Source: Piscinibacter sp. HJYY11
GTDB lineage: Bacteria > Pseudomonadota > Gammaproteobacteria > Burkholderiales > Burkholderiaceae_C
Length of the DNA: 64,000 bases
Assembly: GCF_016735515.1 (NCBI RefSeq)
Contig: NZ_JAERQZ010000001.1
Span: forward strand, 4,142,746-4,206,745
Direction: 5' to 3'
The notes below the pieces were generated by a model, which saw only the letters and a list, made by a program, of their open reading frames with translations, was not told where the DNA came from and did not search any database. Below, one piece after another: positions 14,957-24,450 of this stretch. The stretch's first letter is position 1, and each line of letters opens with the position of its first letter. Position numbers and translations under genes: made by a program.

Positions 14957-15874
14957 ATGCCTGCCCATCCCGCGCACGAGATCATCGAAGGCTTGAGCCG
15001 CCCCCAGGCCAGCATCTCGCCCAAGTACTTCTACGACGCCAAGGGCTCGCGCCTCTTCGAGCAGATCACGCGGCTGCCCGAGTACTACCCCACTCGCACC
15101 GAGCAGGCCATCGTGCGGCGCCACGCCGGCGAGATCGCCCGCCGCGTGGGCCAGGGCCGCATCGTCATCGAGCCGGGTGCCGGCAACTGCGAGAAGGCGC
15201 GCTTTCTGTGCCGGGCGATCGAGGCCTCGCGTTACGTGGCGGTCGACATCTCGGCCGACTTCCTCACCGAAGCCGCGCAGCGCCTGCGCGACGAGATGCC
15301 CCAGCTGCAGGTGCAGGCGGTGGGCGGCGACCTCACCCAGGCGATCGTGCTGCCCGACGACCTGCCACGGGCGCACCGCCTCGTGTACTACCCCGGCTCG
15401 TCGATCGGTAATTTCGACCGGCCTCAGGCCCTCGACGTGCTGGTGCGCATGCGCGGCCTCATCGAGCGCGACGGTGCACTGCTGATCGGCGTGGACCTGC
15501 GCAAGGACGTGGCGGTGCTCGAGCCGGCCTACGACGATGCCGCCGGCATCACCGCCGCCTTCAACCTGAACGCGCTCGACCATGTGAACCGCCTGCTGGG
15601 CAGCGACTTCCACCCCCACCAGTGGCGGCATCGCGCCTTCTTCAACCCCGAGGCCTCGCGCATCGAGATGCACCTGGAAGCGAAGACCGAGCTCGACGTG
15701 CACTGGCCCGGCGGCGGCCGGCATTTCGCGCCCGGCGAGCGCATCCACACCGAAAGCAGCTACAAGTACGACATCGAAGGTTTTGCCCACCTGCTGCATG
15801 CCGCCGGCTTCCACCACAGCGTGGCGTGGACCGACGAGCGGCGGTGGTTCGCGGTGGTGCTGGCCACGCCTTGA
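14957..15874 (+). CDS. egtD: L-histidine N(alpha)-methyltransferase EgtD
   Basis: 305 residues. Trimethylates histidine to hercynine with three SAM, the first step of ergothioneine synthesis. Family signatures: SPKYFYDAKGSRLFEQI, LPEYYPTRTEQAI, IVIEPGAGNCEKARFL (SAM motif), YYPGSSIGNF and the substrate-binding region AFNLNALDHVNRLLGSDF. AGGAG precedes the ATG. It is followed after 7 bp by egtB, forming a two-gene operon. The 259-bp upstream region carries short inverted repeats but no riboswitch I recognise. Confidence 0.95.
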   Translation: MPAHPAHEIIEGLSRPQASISPKYFYDAKGSRLFEQITRLPEYYPTRTEQAIVRRHAGEIARRVGQGRIVIEPGAGNCEKARFLCRAIEASRYVAVDISADFLTEAAQRLRDEMPQLQVQAVGGDLTQAIVLPDDLPRAHRLVYYPGSSIGNFDRPQALDVLVRMRGLIERDGALLIGVDLRKDVAVLEPAYDDAAGITAAFNLNALDHVNRLLGSDFHPHQWRHRAFFNPEASRIEMHLEAKTELDVHWPGGGRHFAPGERIHTESSYKYDIEGFAHLLHAAGFHHSVAWTDERRWFAVVLATP

Positions 15875-15881
15875 CGACCCC

Positions 15882-17063
15882 ATGAGCGAGCTCGATCCTG
15901 CCAACCTGGGCGCCGCCTACCGCGCGGTGCGCGCGCACACCGAGGCGCTGGCCGCGCCGCTCTCGGCAGAAGACGCGTGCGCGCAGTCCATGCCCGATGC
16001 GAGCCCTGCCAAGTGGCACCTGGCGCACACGACCTGGTTCTTCGAGACCTTTGTGCTCGAGCGCGTCGAGCCCGGCTTCACGCCGCATGCCGCGGCGTAC
16101 CGCGTGCTCTTCAATTCGTACTACAACGCCGTGGGCGACAAGCACCCGCGGCCGCAGCGGGGCCTGCTCACGCGCCCGTCGCTCGACGAGGTCAAGGCCT
16201 ACCGCGCAGCGGTCGACCGGCGCCTGCTTGCGCTGATGCCGCAACTGCCACAAGACGCGCTGCGGCTCGTCGAGCTCGGCCTGCACCATGAGCAGCAGCA
16301 CCAGGAGCTCCTGCTCACCGACGTGCTGCACCTCTTCTCGTGCAACCCGCTCAAGCCGGCCTACCGTGCGGCCGAGACGGCGTCGAGCGCGCCAGCTTCG
16401 CCGCTGCAATGGCACGCGGTGGAAGAGGGCGTGGTGCACATCGGCCACGACGGCCAGGGCTTTGCGTTCGACAACGAATCGCCGCGTCACGCGGTCTTCC
16501 TGCAGCGCTACGAGATCGCTTCGCGACTTGTCACCAACGCCGAGTACGCCGGTTTCATCGAAGCCGATGGCTACCGCGAGCCCTCGTTGTGGTTGTCGGA
16601 CGGCTGGGACTGGGTGAGGGCGCAGTCACGCGAGCACCCGCTGTACTGGCAACGCAAGGCCCACGATGGCTGGCAGTCGTTCGGCCTGTCGGGCTTGCAG
16701 GATTTGCAGGCGCATGAGCCGGCCCTGCACCTGAGCTACTACGAAGCCGATGCCTACGCGCGCTGGGCCGGCGCGCGCCTGCCCACCGAAGCCGAGTGGG
16801 AGCACGCTGCCATCACCTGCCCCGAGCTGCGCCAGCTCACGAGCCATGCGTGGCAATGGACGTCCAGCGCCTACCTGCCATACCCCGGCTTTCAAGCCAG
16901 CGCCGGTGCCGTCGGCGAGTACAACGGCAAGTTCATGGTCAACCAGATGGTGCTGCGCGGCGGCTCGCTCGCCACACCCCCCACGCACCTGCGCAGCACT
17001 TACCGCAACTTCTTCCCCACCCACGCCACCTGGCAATTCACGGGCATCCGCCTCGCCCGCTGA
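15882..17063 (+). CDS. egtB: Ergothioneine sulfoxide synthase EgtB
   Basis: 393 residues. Non-heme iron enzyme that couples hercynine with a thiol donor (gamma-glutamylcysteine or cysteine) to a sulfoxide. An N-terminal DinB-like four-helix domain carries iron ligands in KWHLAHTTWFFE and GLHHEQQHQELLLTD. The C-terminal FGE-sulfatase domain contains RLPTEAEWEHAA, SAYLPYPGFQASAGAVGEYN and MVLRGGSLATPPTHLRSTY. Start at MSELDPANLGAAYRAV is 7 bp after egtD. No egtA, egtC or egtE is nearby, so the thiol donor and C-S lyase are encoded elsewhere or replaced. Confidence 0.94.
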   Translation: MSELDPANLGAAYRAVRAHTEALAAPLSAEDACAQSMPDASPAKWHLAHTTWFFETFVLERVEPGFTPHAAAYRVLFNSYYNAVGDKHPRPQRGLLTRPSLDEVKAYRAAVDRRLLALMPQLPQDALRLVELGLHHEQQHQELLLTDVLHLFSCNPLKPAYRAAETASSAPASPLQWHAVEEGVVHIGHDGQGFAFDNESPRHAVFLQRYEIASRLVTNAEYAGFIEADGYREPSLWLSDGWDWVRAQSREHPLYWQRKAHDGWQSFGLSGLQDLQAHEPALHLSYYEADAYARWAGARLPTEAEWEHAAITCPELRQLTSHAWQWTSSAYLPYPGFQASAGAVGEYNGKFMVNQMVLRGGSLATPPTHLRSTYRNFFPTHATWQFTGIRLAR

Positions 17064-17095
17064 CCCCGCGTTCCCGCGCGACCCACCAGCAATTG

Positions 17096-17114
17096 GTAGC
17101 GTTGTCATCGCTAC
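17096..17114. promoter_or_regulatory. Candidate LacI-family operator before its own gene
   Basis: GTAGCG-N7-CGCTAC lies 10 bp upstream of the LacI-type regulator start. The half-site equals those at 18223-18256, pointing to autoregulation. Confidence 0.6.
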
Positions 17115-17124
17115 ACTGAGGTTC

Positions 17125-18165
17125 ATGAGCGAGCCAGAGAGTCCGTCCCCATCGCCCAGGCGCCGCCGCGGCGCCGGCGCCATCACTCTCGGCGACGTGG
17201 CAAGGCTCGCAGGCGTCTCGCCCATCACCGCCTCCCGCGCCCTCAACACCCCCGAGCAAGTCGCCAGGGAAACGCTCGAACGCGTGCGCGACGCCGTTTC
17301 CCGCACCGGCTACGTGCCCAACCGCATGGCCGGTGGCCTCGCCTCGTCGCGCAGCCGCCTCGTTGCCGCCGTGGTGCCCACCATCGCCGGCCCGGTGTTC
17401 ATGGAGATGGTGCAGTCGCTGACTCACGAGCTCGACGTCGCCGGCTACCAGCTCATGCTCGGCCAGAGCGGCTACACCGCCTCGCGTGAAGACGCGCTGC
17501 TCGACGCCATCATCGGCCGCCGCCCCGACGGCATCGTGCTCACCGGCATCATGCATTCGGCCGACGGCCGCAAGCGCCTGCTCGCGAGCGGCATCCCCGT
17601 CGTCGAAACCTGGGACCTCACGCCCACGCCGATCGACATGCTGGTCGGCTTCTCGCACACCGACGCGGCCGCGGCCGTCGTGCGTCACCTGCATGCCAAA
17701 GGCCGCCAGCGCCTCGCGCTGCTGAGTGGCGACGACGAACGCGCCGAGCGCCGCAACCGCGGCTTCATCGCCGAGGCCAAGGCGCTGGGCTTGACCGCCG
17801 AGATCCCCGTGCTGCGCGTGCCCGCGCCCACCACCCTGCGCAGCGGCCGTGACGGCCTGACGAAATTGCTGGCCGAGGCGCCCGACGTCGACGGCATCTT
17901 CTGCAGCTCCGACCTGCTCGCCCTGGGCGTGCTCACCGAAGCGGCGGCGCGCGGCCTCGCCGTGCCCGGGCGCCTGTCGGTCGTTGGCTTCGGCGACCTC
18001 GCGTTCGCCGGCGACACCCACCCCGCGCTCAGCACCGTGCGCATCGACGGCACCGGCATCGGCCGCCAGGCCGCGCGCTTCATCGTCGACCGTGCGGCTG
18101 GGCGCGCGGTGGACGACAAGGTGATCGACCTGGGCTTCCAGGTGATCGAGCGCGGCAGCAGCTGA
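17125..18165 (+). CDS. LacI/GntR-type sugar-acid regulator
   Basis: 346 residues. The N-terminal HTH of LacI type (ITLGDVARLAGVSPITASRA) is followed by the hinge and a periplasmic-binding-protein-like core (VVPTIAGPVFMEMVQSL, RPDGIVLTGIMHS, SVVGFGDLAFAGDTHPALSTV). Sequence character is close to the gluconate repressor branch. It is immediately upstream of a Bug receptor and glucarate dehydratase, and identical GGTAGCG half-sites precede both it and that operon. The likely role is a repressor or activator of aldarate use responding to a sugar acid. Confidence 0.9.
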   Translation: MSEPESPSPSPRRRRGAGAITLGDVARLAGVSPITASRALNTPEQVARETLERVRDAVSRTGYVPNRMAGGLASSRSRLVAAVVPTIAGPVFMEMVQSLTHELDVAGYQLMLGQSGYTASREDALLDAIIGRRPDGIVLTGIMHSADGRKRLLASGIPVVETWDLTPTPIDMLVGFSHTDAAAAVVRHLHAKGRQRLALLSGDDERAERRNRGFIAEAKALGLTAEIPVLRVPAPTTLRSGRDGLTKLLAEAPDVDGIFCSSDLLALGVLTEAAARGLAVPGRLSVVGFGDLAFAGDTHPALSTVRIDGTGIGRQAARFIVDRAAGRAVDDKVIDLGFQVIERGSS

Positions 18166-18222
18166 CCCCAAAGCGTCTGGCATCGGGTTAACCCTTGAAT
18201 TTGCACCTTGGTGCTTCAAGAC

Positions 18223-18256
18223 GGTAGCGCTACCATGGCGCCATGAAAGCGCTACC
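18223..18256. promoter_or_regulatory. Two candidate LacI-family operators before the Bug-gudD operon
   Basis: GGTAGCGCTACC (18223-18234) is a perfect 12-bp palindrome. GAAAGCGCTACC (18245-18256) repeats its right half 22 bp later, two helical turns, allowing cooperative binding. The Bug gene starts at 18290. Confidence 0.7.
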
Positions 18257-18289
18257 AGTCGTCGTTGGCGCTGCAAAGGAGACCTGTCG

Positions 18290-19252
18290 ATGAAATCCTT
18301 CCTCGCCGCCCTGTGCCTCTCGTTCACCGCCCTGGCCGCTGCGCCGGCCCACGCCTGGCCCGAGAAGCCCATCACCCTGCTGGTGCCCTTCCCGCCGGGC
18401 GGCTCGACCGATTCGCTCGCGCGCGTGCTCGCGCCCAAGCTGCAGGAAAGGCTCGGCACCAGCGTGGTCGTCGACAACAAGCCGGGCGCCACCGGCACCA
18501 TCGGCGCCGGCCAGGTGAAGCGCGCGCCGGCCGATGGCTACACCGTGCTCGTGTCCTCGCTCGGCCCCTTCGTCATCGCGCCGCACCTGATGAAGAACGT
18601 GCCCTACGACGCCGCCAAGGACTTCGACCTGCTCACCGTCGCGGTGCAGGCGCCCAACGTGCTGGTGGTGCCGGCCGCGTCGCCGCTCAAGAGCGTGGCC
18701 GAAGTCATCGCGGAGTTGAAGAAGACGCCGGGTCAGGTGAGCTTCGCGTCGTCGGGCAACGGCTCGTCGGACCACCTCACCGCCGAGCTCTTCTGGCTGC
18801 AGACGGGCACCTCCGGTTCGCACGTGCCCTACAAGGGCGGCGCGCCGGCGATCCAGGACCTGCTGGGCGCCCAGGTGCAGGCCTCGTTCCAGAACGTCAA
18901 CGCGGTGCTGCAGCACATCCAGAGCGGCAAGCTGCGCGCGCTGGCCATCACCGGCGACAAGCGCTCCGCCGTGTTGCCCAACGTGCCCACGCTGGCCGAG
19001 AGCGGCGTGACCGGCGTCGACGTGTATTCGTGGCAGGGCATCGCCGCGCCGCGCGGCCTGCCGAGCGAGGTGAAGGCCAAGCTGCACGGCGCCATCGTGG
19101 CCGCGCTCGGCGACGCGCAGGTCAAGGCCGACTTCACCAGGATCGGCATCGAGGTGGTGGCCAACACGCCGGAGCAGTTCGCCGTCTTCCAGGTCGGTGA
19201 ATCGGCCCGCTGGAAAAAGCTGATCGACACGCGCAAGATCACCGCCGACTGA
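18290..19252 (+). CDS. Bug/TctC-type periplasmic binding protein
   Basis: 320 residues, Sec signal peptide ending near AHA (MKSFLAALCLSFTALAAAPA). Bug family hallmarks are WPEKPITLLVPFPPGGSTDS, VVVDNKPGATGTIGAGQVKR and HVPYKGGAPAIQDLLGAQV. Bug proteins bind small carboxylates for tripartite tricarboxylate transport or sensing; many lack cognate permeases, and none is adjacent here. With gudD starting three bases after its stop, the ligand is probably glucarate or a related aldarate. Confidence 0.92.
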   Translation: MKSFLAALCLSFTALAAAPAHAWPEKPITLLVPFPPGGSTDSLARVLAPKLQERLGTSVVVDNKPGATGTIGAGQVKRAPADGYTVLVSSLGPFVIAPHLMKNVPYDAAKDFDLLTVAVQAPNVLVVPAASPLKSVAEVIAELKKTPGQVSFASSGNGSSDHLTAELFWLQTGTSGSHVPYKGGAPAIQDLLGAQVQASFQNVNAVLQHIQSGKLRALAITGDKRSAVLPNVPTLAESGVTGVDVYSWQGIAAPRGLPSEVKAKLHGAIVAALGDAQVKADFTRIGIEVVANTPEQFAVFQVGESARWKKLIDTRKITAD

Positions 19253-19255
19253 GCC

Positions 19256-20596
19256 ATGACAAACGACACTCCTCGTGTGGCGCAGATGCGCGTCATCCCC
19301 GTCGCCGGCCGCGACGGCATGCTGCTGAACCTGAGCGGTGCGCATGCGCCGTTCTTCACCCGCAACCTCGTCATCCTCACCGACAACGCCGGCCGCACCG
19401 GCGTGGGCGAAGTGCCGGGCGGCGAGAAGATCCGCCAGACGCTGGAAGACGCGAGCGCGCTCGTCGTCGGCCAACCGGTCGGCGACGTGCAGCGCGTGCT
19501 GCGCCTGGTGCGCGAGCGCTTCGCCGACCGCGATGCCGGCGGCCGCGGCCTGCAGACCTTCGACCTGCGCACCACCATCCATGTGGTGACCGCCATCGAG
19601 TCGGCGCTGCTCGACCTGCTGGGCCAGCACCTCGGCCTGCCGGTGGCGGCGCTGCTCGGCGAAGGCCAGCAGCGCGAGTCGGTGGAGATGCTGGGCTACC
19701 TCTTCTTTGTGGGTGACCGCACGAAGACCAACCTGCCGTACACCGCGCCGAGCGACGAGCCGGCCGACGCCGACGACTGGCAGCGCCTGCGCCACGAAGC
19801 GGCGATGTCGCCGGCGGCCATCGTGCGCCTGGCAGAGGCGGCCCGTGCGCGCTATGGCTTCAACGACTTCAAGCTCAAGGGCGGCGTGCTGGCGGGCGAA
19901 GCGGAGGTGGAGGCGGTGACGGCGCTGCACGAGCGCTTCCCCGACGCCCGTGTCACGCTCGACCCGAACGGCGGCTGGTGGTTGAAGGACGCGATCCGTT
20001 TGATGCGCGACATGCGCGGCGTCGTCGCCTACGCCGAAGACCCCTGCGGCGCGGAGGACGGTTTCTCCGGCCGCGAGGTGATGGCGGAGTTCCGCCGTGC
20101 GACCGGCCTGCCGACCGCGACCAACATGGTCGCGACCGACTGGCGACAGTTCACGCACGCGCTCAGCCTGCAGTCGGTCGACATCCCGCTCGCCGACCCG
20201 CACTTCTGGACCATGGCCGGCTCGGTGCGCGTGGCGCAGACCTGCCGCGACTGGGGCCTCACCTGGGGCTCGCACTCCAACAACCACTTCGACGTGTCGC
20301 TCGCGATGTTCACCCACGTCGGCGCCGCCGCCCCCGGCCGCGTGACCGCGATCGACACCCACTGGATCTGGCAGGACGGCCAGCGCCTCACCAAGGAGCC
20401 GCTGCAGATCGTGGGTGGCCATGTGCAGGTGCCGAAGAAGCCCGGCCTGGGCATCGAGCTCGACATGGTCGAGGTGGAAAAGGCCCACGCGCTCTACCGG
20501 CAGCACGGGCTCGGCGCGCGCGACGACGCCATCGCGATGCAGTTCCTCGTGCCCAACTGGAAGTTCGATCCGAAGCGACCCTGCCTCGTGAGGTGA
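19256..20596 (+). CDS. gudD: Glucarate dehydratase
   Basis: 446 residues, enolase superfamily, muconate-type subgroup. Converts D-glucarate (and L-idarate) to 5-dehydro-4-deoxyglucarate in the cytoplasm. Visible: [18 protein letters not shown], catalytic Lys-x-Lys in [13 protein letters not shown], metal ligands in [17 protein letters not shown] and [11 protein letters not shown], and the catalytic His in [13 protein letters not shown]. Length matches E. coli GudD. It shares an operon with the Bug gene under LacI-type sites. Its product feeds the GarL-GarR-glycerate kinase genes at 35.5-38.5 kb. Confidence 0.95.
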   Translation: MTNDTPRVAQMRVIPVAGRDGMLLNLSGAHAPFFTRNLVILTDNAGRTGVGEVPGGEKIRQTLEDASALVVGQPVGDVQRVLRLVRERFADRDAGGRGLQTFDLRTTIHVVTAIESALLDLLGQHLGLPVAALLGEGQQRESVEMLGYLFFVGDRTKTNLPYTAPSDEPADADDWQRLRHEAAMSPAAIVRLAEAARARYGFNDFKLKGGVLAGEAEVEAVTALHERFPDARVTLDPNGGWWLKDAIRLMRDMRGVVAYAEDPCGAEDGFSGREVMAEFRRATGLPTATNMVATDWRQFTHALSLQSVDIPLADPHFWTMAGSVRVAQTCRDWGLTWGSHSNNHFDVSLAMFTHVGAAAPGRVTAIDTHWIWQDGQRLTKEPLQIVGGHVQVPKKPGLGIELDMVEVEKAHALYRQHGLGARDDAIAMQFLVPNWKFDPKRPCLVR

Positions 20597-20654
20597 TCGG
20601 CCCCTTCGCGTGAGTGGCGCTCTAAACTGCGCCGCACATCGTCGAGGAGGTGTC

Positions 20655-21425
20655 GTGACGGAAACCTGGGACTTCTATCCGCTGCGGGTGGACAACAAGC
20701 CGGCGTCCACGTTCGTGGACCTCGGCATTGCCGAGTCGGCGCCACTGCCTCACCTGCCGCACATGGCCTATGTGCGACTCCACATGAACGACCCGCGGCC
20801 CGACGGCTTGTCGAGCCGGGAGGAGTTCGACGCGCTGGTGCGTGTGGAAGATGCGTTGCAGGAGGCGCTGTGCGGTGAAGGCGTGGGCTATGTCGGCCGG
20901 TGCACCACCAACGCCCGCCGCGATTTCTATTTCTACATCGGCAACCCGCAAGGCTGGGACGCCAAGGTGCAGCAGGCGATGGACGGCATCGACGACGAAT
21001 ACAAGTTCTCGTGCGGCACGCGGCCCGATGCCGACTGGTCGGTTTATTTCAACTTTCTCTCGCCGGGGGAGGAAGACCGCCAGTGCATGGAGAACCGCCA
21101 GGTCTGCGCCGCACTCGAGCGGCACGGCGACACTCTCACGATCGCGCGCGAGATCGACCACTGGGCCTACTTCTCGAACGCGGACACCATGCGCGCCTAT
21201 GTGGCCGACGTGGCGGCCCAGGGCTTCCAGTTGCGCGAGGCGAGGGACGATGTCGAAGGCGAGCGCAGCCACTGCGCGCGCGTATGGCGCATCGACGTGC
21301 CGGCCTACGACCAGATCGACGAGGTGACGCTGACGCTCTTCGCCGCGGCGAGGCGGCACGATGGCGACTACGACGGCTGGGAGTGCCCCGTCGAGGCGGA
21401 AGAACAGGACAGGAGCGAAGCATGA
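20655..21425 (+). CDS. DUF695-RraB domain protein
   Basis: 256 residues from a GTG with GAGGAGG upstream. The N-terminal about 130 residues match DUF695 (TETWDFYPLRVDNKPASTFV, YVGRCTTNARRDFYFYIG). The C-terminal half resembles RraB, the RNase E inhibitor (HWAYFSNADTMRAYVADVAA and DEVTLTLFAAARRHDGDYDG). This fusion is common in bacteria; whether it controls RNase E is not shown. The stop overlaps the OsmC start (ATGA), so the two are coupled. Confidence 0.8.
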   Translation: MTETWDFYPLRVDNKPASTFVDLGIAESAPLPHLPHMAYVRLHMNDPRPDGLSSREEFDALVRVEDALQEALCGEGVGYVGRCTTNARRDFYFYIGNPQGWDAKVQQAMDGIDDEYKFSCGTRPDADWSVYFNFLSPGEEDRQCMENRQVCAALERHGDTLTIAREIDHWAYFSNADTMRAYVADVAAQGFQLREARDDVEGERSHCARVWRIDVPAYDQIDEVTLTLFAAARRHDGDYDGWECPVEAEEQDRSEA

Positions 21426-21937
21426 GCCACCAGCAGATCCGTGAGGCCTTGGCCGGCGTCACCCGGCATTTCGAGCAGCACCCCGAGCTCGGGCCCACCA
21501 CCGATTCGACCGCGGTGGCCACCTGGCAGGGCGGCCTGCGCTTCCAGACCGCAGGCCCCAACGGCGCCACGCTGGTGAGCGAGATGCCGAAAGCCGTGGG
21601 CGGTGGCGGCAGCGCGCCCACGCCGGGCTGGCTGCTGCGCGCCGCGCTCGCCAACTGCAACGCCTCGATGATCGCCCTGCGTGCGGCGCAGAGCGGCATC
21701 GCGCTCACGCGGCTCGACGTCAGCGTCGACAGCGATTCCAACGATCGCGGCATGCTGGGTCTTTCCCACGAGGTCCCCCCTGGGCCGCTGGCGGTGCGCG
21801 TGAAGGTGCGCCTGGCGGCCGACGGTGCGTCGGCGGCGCAGCTGCAAGAGCTGGTCACCTGGGCCGAGCGCCATTCACCGGTGGCCGATGCGCTGCAGCG
21901 CGCGGTGCCGGTGAGCACGTCGGTCGAGATCGGCTGA
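21422..21937 (+). CDS. OsmC-like protein
   Basis: 171 residues. OsmC/Ohr fold: the N-terminal strand part (VATWQGGLRFQTAGPNGATL), a Gly-rich loop with GGGGSAPTPGWLLRAAL, and the helix bearing the conserved Cys in LANCNASMIALRAAQSG. The second peroxidatic Cys of true Ohr/OsmC is not evident in the C-terminal half, so peroxidase activity is uncertain. Overlaps the DUF695-RraB gene by four bases. Confidence 0.82.
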   Translation: MSHQQIREALAGVTRHFEQHPELGPTTDSTAVATWQGGLRFQTAGPNGATLVSEMPKAVGGGGSAPTPGWLLRAALANCNASMIALRAAQSGIALTRLDVSVDSDSNDRGMLGLSHEVPPGPLAVRVKVRLAADGASAAQLQELVTWAERHSPVADALQRAVPVSTSVEIG

Positions 21938-21947
21938 GGCGGCCCGC

Positions 21948-22352
21948 ATGACCGAGATCGAAAGCTTCGGCGGCTGCCTGTGCGGCGCGGTGCGCTACCG
22001 CGTGACGGGCGTGCCCACCACCAGCAGCGTGTGCCACTGCCGCAGCTGCCGGCTCGCAAGCGGTGCCACGCCGGTGGCGTGGGTGGTCGTCCCCATCGAG
22101 CGCTACACGCTGCTGAGCGGCCGGCTCACCACCCACCGCTCCTCGCTGCCGGTGCAGCGCAGCTTCTGCGCGCATTGCGGCACGCCCATCGCGTACCAGC
22201 ACGACGACGCGCTGCACGAGATCGAGCTGACGACCGCGACGCTCGACGAGCCCGAGCGCTTCCCGCCCACCTACGAGATCTGGCACCAGGACAAGCTCTC
22301 CTGGGCGGCCACCGATCCCCGGCTGCCCCACCACCACCGCGACCCGCCGTGA
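21948..22352 (+). CDS. GFA family zinc protein
   Basis: 134 residues, similar to glutathione-dependent formaldehyde-activating (Gfa/CENP-V) proteins. Zn ligands are seen as GGCLCGAVRY, VCHCRSCRLASG and SFCAHCGTPI. Most members are not formaldehyde enzymes, so function is open. It ends with a His-rich tail (PHHHRDPP). The stop overlaps the next start. Confidence 0.88.
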   Translation: MTEIESFGGCLCGAVRYRVTGVPTTSSVCHCRSCRLASGATPVAWVVVPIERYTLLSGRLTTHRSSLPVQRSFCAHCGTPIAYQHDDALHEIELTTATLDEPERFPPTYEIWHQDKLSWAATDPRLPHHHRDPP

Positions 22353-22894
22353 AGTTCGCGGCCTTCCTGCGCAACGTCAACCTCGGCCGCCCGGGCGCGC
22401 CCACCAAGACGCAGCTGGAGCAGGCGTTTGCCGAGGCGGGTGGCCTCGACGCGCAGAGCTTCCAGGTCAACGGCACGGCGGTGTTCAGCGCACGCTCGCC
22501 CGCCGGCGCCGAGCGTGTGCTGCGCAAGGCGCTAAAGCTGCTGCGCGAGGAGTGCGGTCTCGTGGAGCCCGGCTGCGTGCGTTCGCTCGACGAGCTGGCG
22601 CCGCTCGTCGGATCACGTGTGTTCAAGCCCTTCGACCCGGACGATGTCTACGAGTACGGCCTGTCGTTCGCGTGTGACCGAGACGTCGCGGCACCGGGCA
22701 AGCTGCCGCTCGACAACCCGCAAGGCAACGTGCGCCTGCTGGCGCTGAAGGACGGCAACGCCCTCAGCGTCTGCTGGAAGCGGGGCGCGAGCCCCGGCAG
22801 CCCGAACCTCTTTCTCGAACGCACGACCGGCGTGGCCTGGACCACGCGCGCGATCGGCACCGTGCGGCGCCTGCTGGCCAAGCACGCCGCGTGA
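22349..22894 (+). CDS. DUF1697 family protein
   Basis: 181 residues from a GTG overlapping the GFA stop. DUF1697 signature near the N-terminus: FAAFLRNVNLGRPGAPTKTQ and FQVNGTAVFSARSP, with C-terminal RTTGVAWTTRAIGTVRRLL. Function of the family is unknown. The gene ends directly against garD, tail to tail with no gap. Confidence 0.8.
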   Translation: MKFAAFLRNVNLGRPGAPTKTQLEQAFAEAGGLDAQSFQVNGTAVFSARSPAGAERVLRKALKLLREECGLVEPGCVRSLDELAPLVGSRVFKPFDPDDVYEYGLSFACDRDVAAPGKLPLDNPQGNVRLLALKDGNALSVCWKRGASPGSPNLFLERTTGVAWTTRAIGTVRRLLAKHAA

Positions 22895-24448
22895 TCAGGT
22901 CACCGGCGCCGGGTTGAAGAGCACCAGCGCGTTGTGGAGCTTCCACTGCTCGGCCCAGGTTCTCTTGCGGCCGCTCGCCACGTCGAGCATCAGGCGGAAG
23001 AGCTCCCAGCCCACATCTTCGATCGTCGCCTCGCCATCGGCGATGCGGCCGGCGTTCACGTCCATCAAATCGTGCCAGCGACGCGCGAGCTCGCTGCGCG
23101 TGGCCACCTTGATCACCGGGCATTCGGCCAGGCCGTAGGGCGTGCCACGGCCGGTGGTGAAGACGTGCAGGTTCATGCCGGCGGCGAGCTGCAGCGTGCC
23201 GCAGATGAAATCGCTCGCCGGCGTGGCGGCGTAGACGAGGCCCTTCTGCTGCAGCTTCTCGCCGGGTGACAGCACGCCGCTGATTGGCGCGCTTCCGCTC
23301 TTGACGATGGAGCCCATCGCTTTCTCGACGATGTTGGACAGCCCCCCGGCCTTGTTGCCCGGCGTCGTGTTGGCGCTGCGGTCGACGCTGCCGCGCTTGA
23401 GGTACGCGTCGTACCAGGCCATCTCGCGGATCATCGCGTCGGCCACCTCGGGCGTGGTGGCGCGCGCGGTGAGCTGGGCGATGCCGTCGCGGACCTCGGT
23501 GTTCTCGCTGAACATGACAGTGGCGCCGGCACGCACCAAGAGGTCGGTGCAGAAGCCGACCGCAGGGTTGGCGGTGACGCCACTGAAGGCATCGCTGCCG
23601 CCGCATTGCACGCCGACCACGAGTTCGCTCGCCGGCACGGTCTCGCGCTGTCGCGCGTTGAGTTTCTGCAGGTGGCGCTCGGCGGTGGCCATGATGTCGT
23701 CGATCATCGACATGAAGCCGATGTGTGCTTCGTCCTGCAGGCACACCACGTCGAGCGGCTCCGGCTCCTGCCGTTCATCGACGATCGCGAAGGTGCCGGG
23801 CGGCAAGAGCCGTTCGGGCTGGAGCTTCTCGCAACCGAGGCTCACCACCATCACCTCGCCGCCGAAGTTCGGGTTGCGGCTGATGTTGCGCAGCGTGCGG
23901 ATGGGGATCACCGCATCGGGCGCGTCGATCGCCACCCCGCAGCCGTAGCTGTGCTCCAGGCCCACCACGTCGTCGACGTTCGGGTACTTGGGCAGCAGCT
24001 CGGCCTTGATGCGCTTGACCGCGAAGTCGAGCACGCCGGCCACGCACTGCACGGTGGTGGTGATGGCGAGGATGTTGCGCGTGCCCACCGAACCGTCGGC
24101 GTTGCGGTAGCCCTCGAAGGTGTAGCCGGTGAGCGGCCCGGCCGGGGCCGGCTTCACGGTGGCCTTCGGCAGGCCGTCGAGCGAGCGCGCCTCGGGCATC
24201 TGCAGCAGGCGCTCGTGCACCCAGCTGCCGGCGGGAATGTCTTTCGCGGCGCGGCCGATGGGCACGTCGTAGCGGCGCACCTCGTCGCCGGCCTTGAGGT
24301 CGACGAGCGCGACCTTGTGGCCTTGCGGCACCTTGTCGACGAGCGTGAGGCCCGAGGGCAGCACGGTGCCCGCGGGCAGGCCGCCGTCGTTGGCAACGAT
24401 GGCCACGTTGTCGTGGCCGTGCATGGTGATGAGGAGCGGGGGTCTCAT
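22895..24448 (-). CDS. garD: Galactarate dehydratase (UxaA/GarD family)
   Basis: 517 residues. Dehydrates galactarate (meso-galactarate) to 5-dehydro-4-deoxyglucarate. An N-terminal SAF-like domain (about 1-75) is followed by the UxaA core: [85 protein letters not shown] and [19 protein letters not shown]. Conserved Cys residues fit iron binding. Length agrees with E. coli GarD (523). Altronate dehydratase is the alternative, but the GarL/GarR/glycerate kinase context favours galactarate. It starts two bases after the adjacent Bug gene, one operon. Confidence 0.88.
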   Translation of the reverse strand: MRPPLLITMHGHDNVAIVANDGGLPAGTVLPSGLTLVDKVPQGHKVALVDLKAGDEVRRYDVPIGRAAKDIPAGSWVHERLLQMPEARSLDGLPKATVKPAPAGPLTGYTFEGYRNADGSVGTRNILAITTTVQCVAGVLDFAVKRIKAELLPKYPNVDDVVGLEHSYGCGVAIDAPDAVIPIRTLRNISRNPNFGGEVMVVSLGCEKLQPERLLPPGTFAIVDERQEPEPLDVVCLQDEAHIGFMSMIDDIMATAERHLQKLNARQRETVPASELVVGVQCGGSDAFSGVTANPAVGFCTDLLVRAGATVMFSENTEVRDGIAQLTARATTPEVADAMIREMAWYDAYLKRGSVDRSANTTPGNKAGGLSNIVEKAMGSIVKSGSAPISGVLSPGEKLQQKGLVYAATPASDFICGTLQLAAGMNLHVFTTGRGTPYGLAECPVIKVATRSELARRWHDLMDVNAGRIADGEATIEDVGWELFRLMLDVASGRKRTWAEQWKLHNALVLFNPAPVT

Positions 24449-24450
24449 GG

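Noticed and set aside
22895-24448. Altronate dehydratase (uxaA) assignment
   Set aside because: The fold is shared, but neighbouring garL, garR, glycerate kinase and udh point to galactarate; no uxaB or uxaC is visible.
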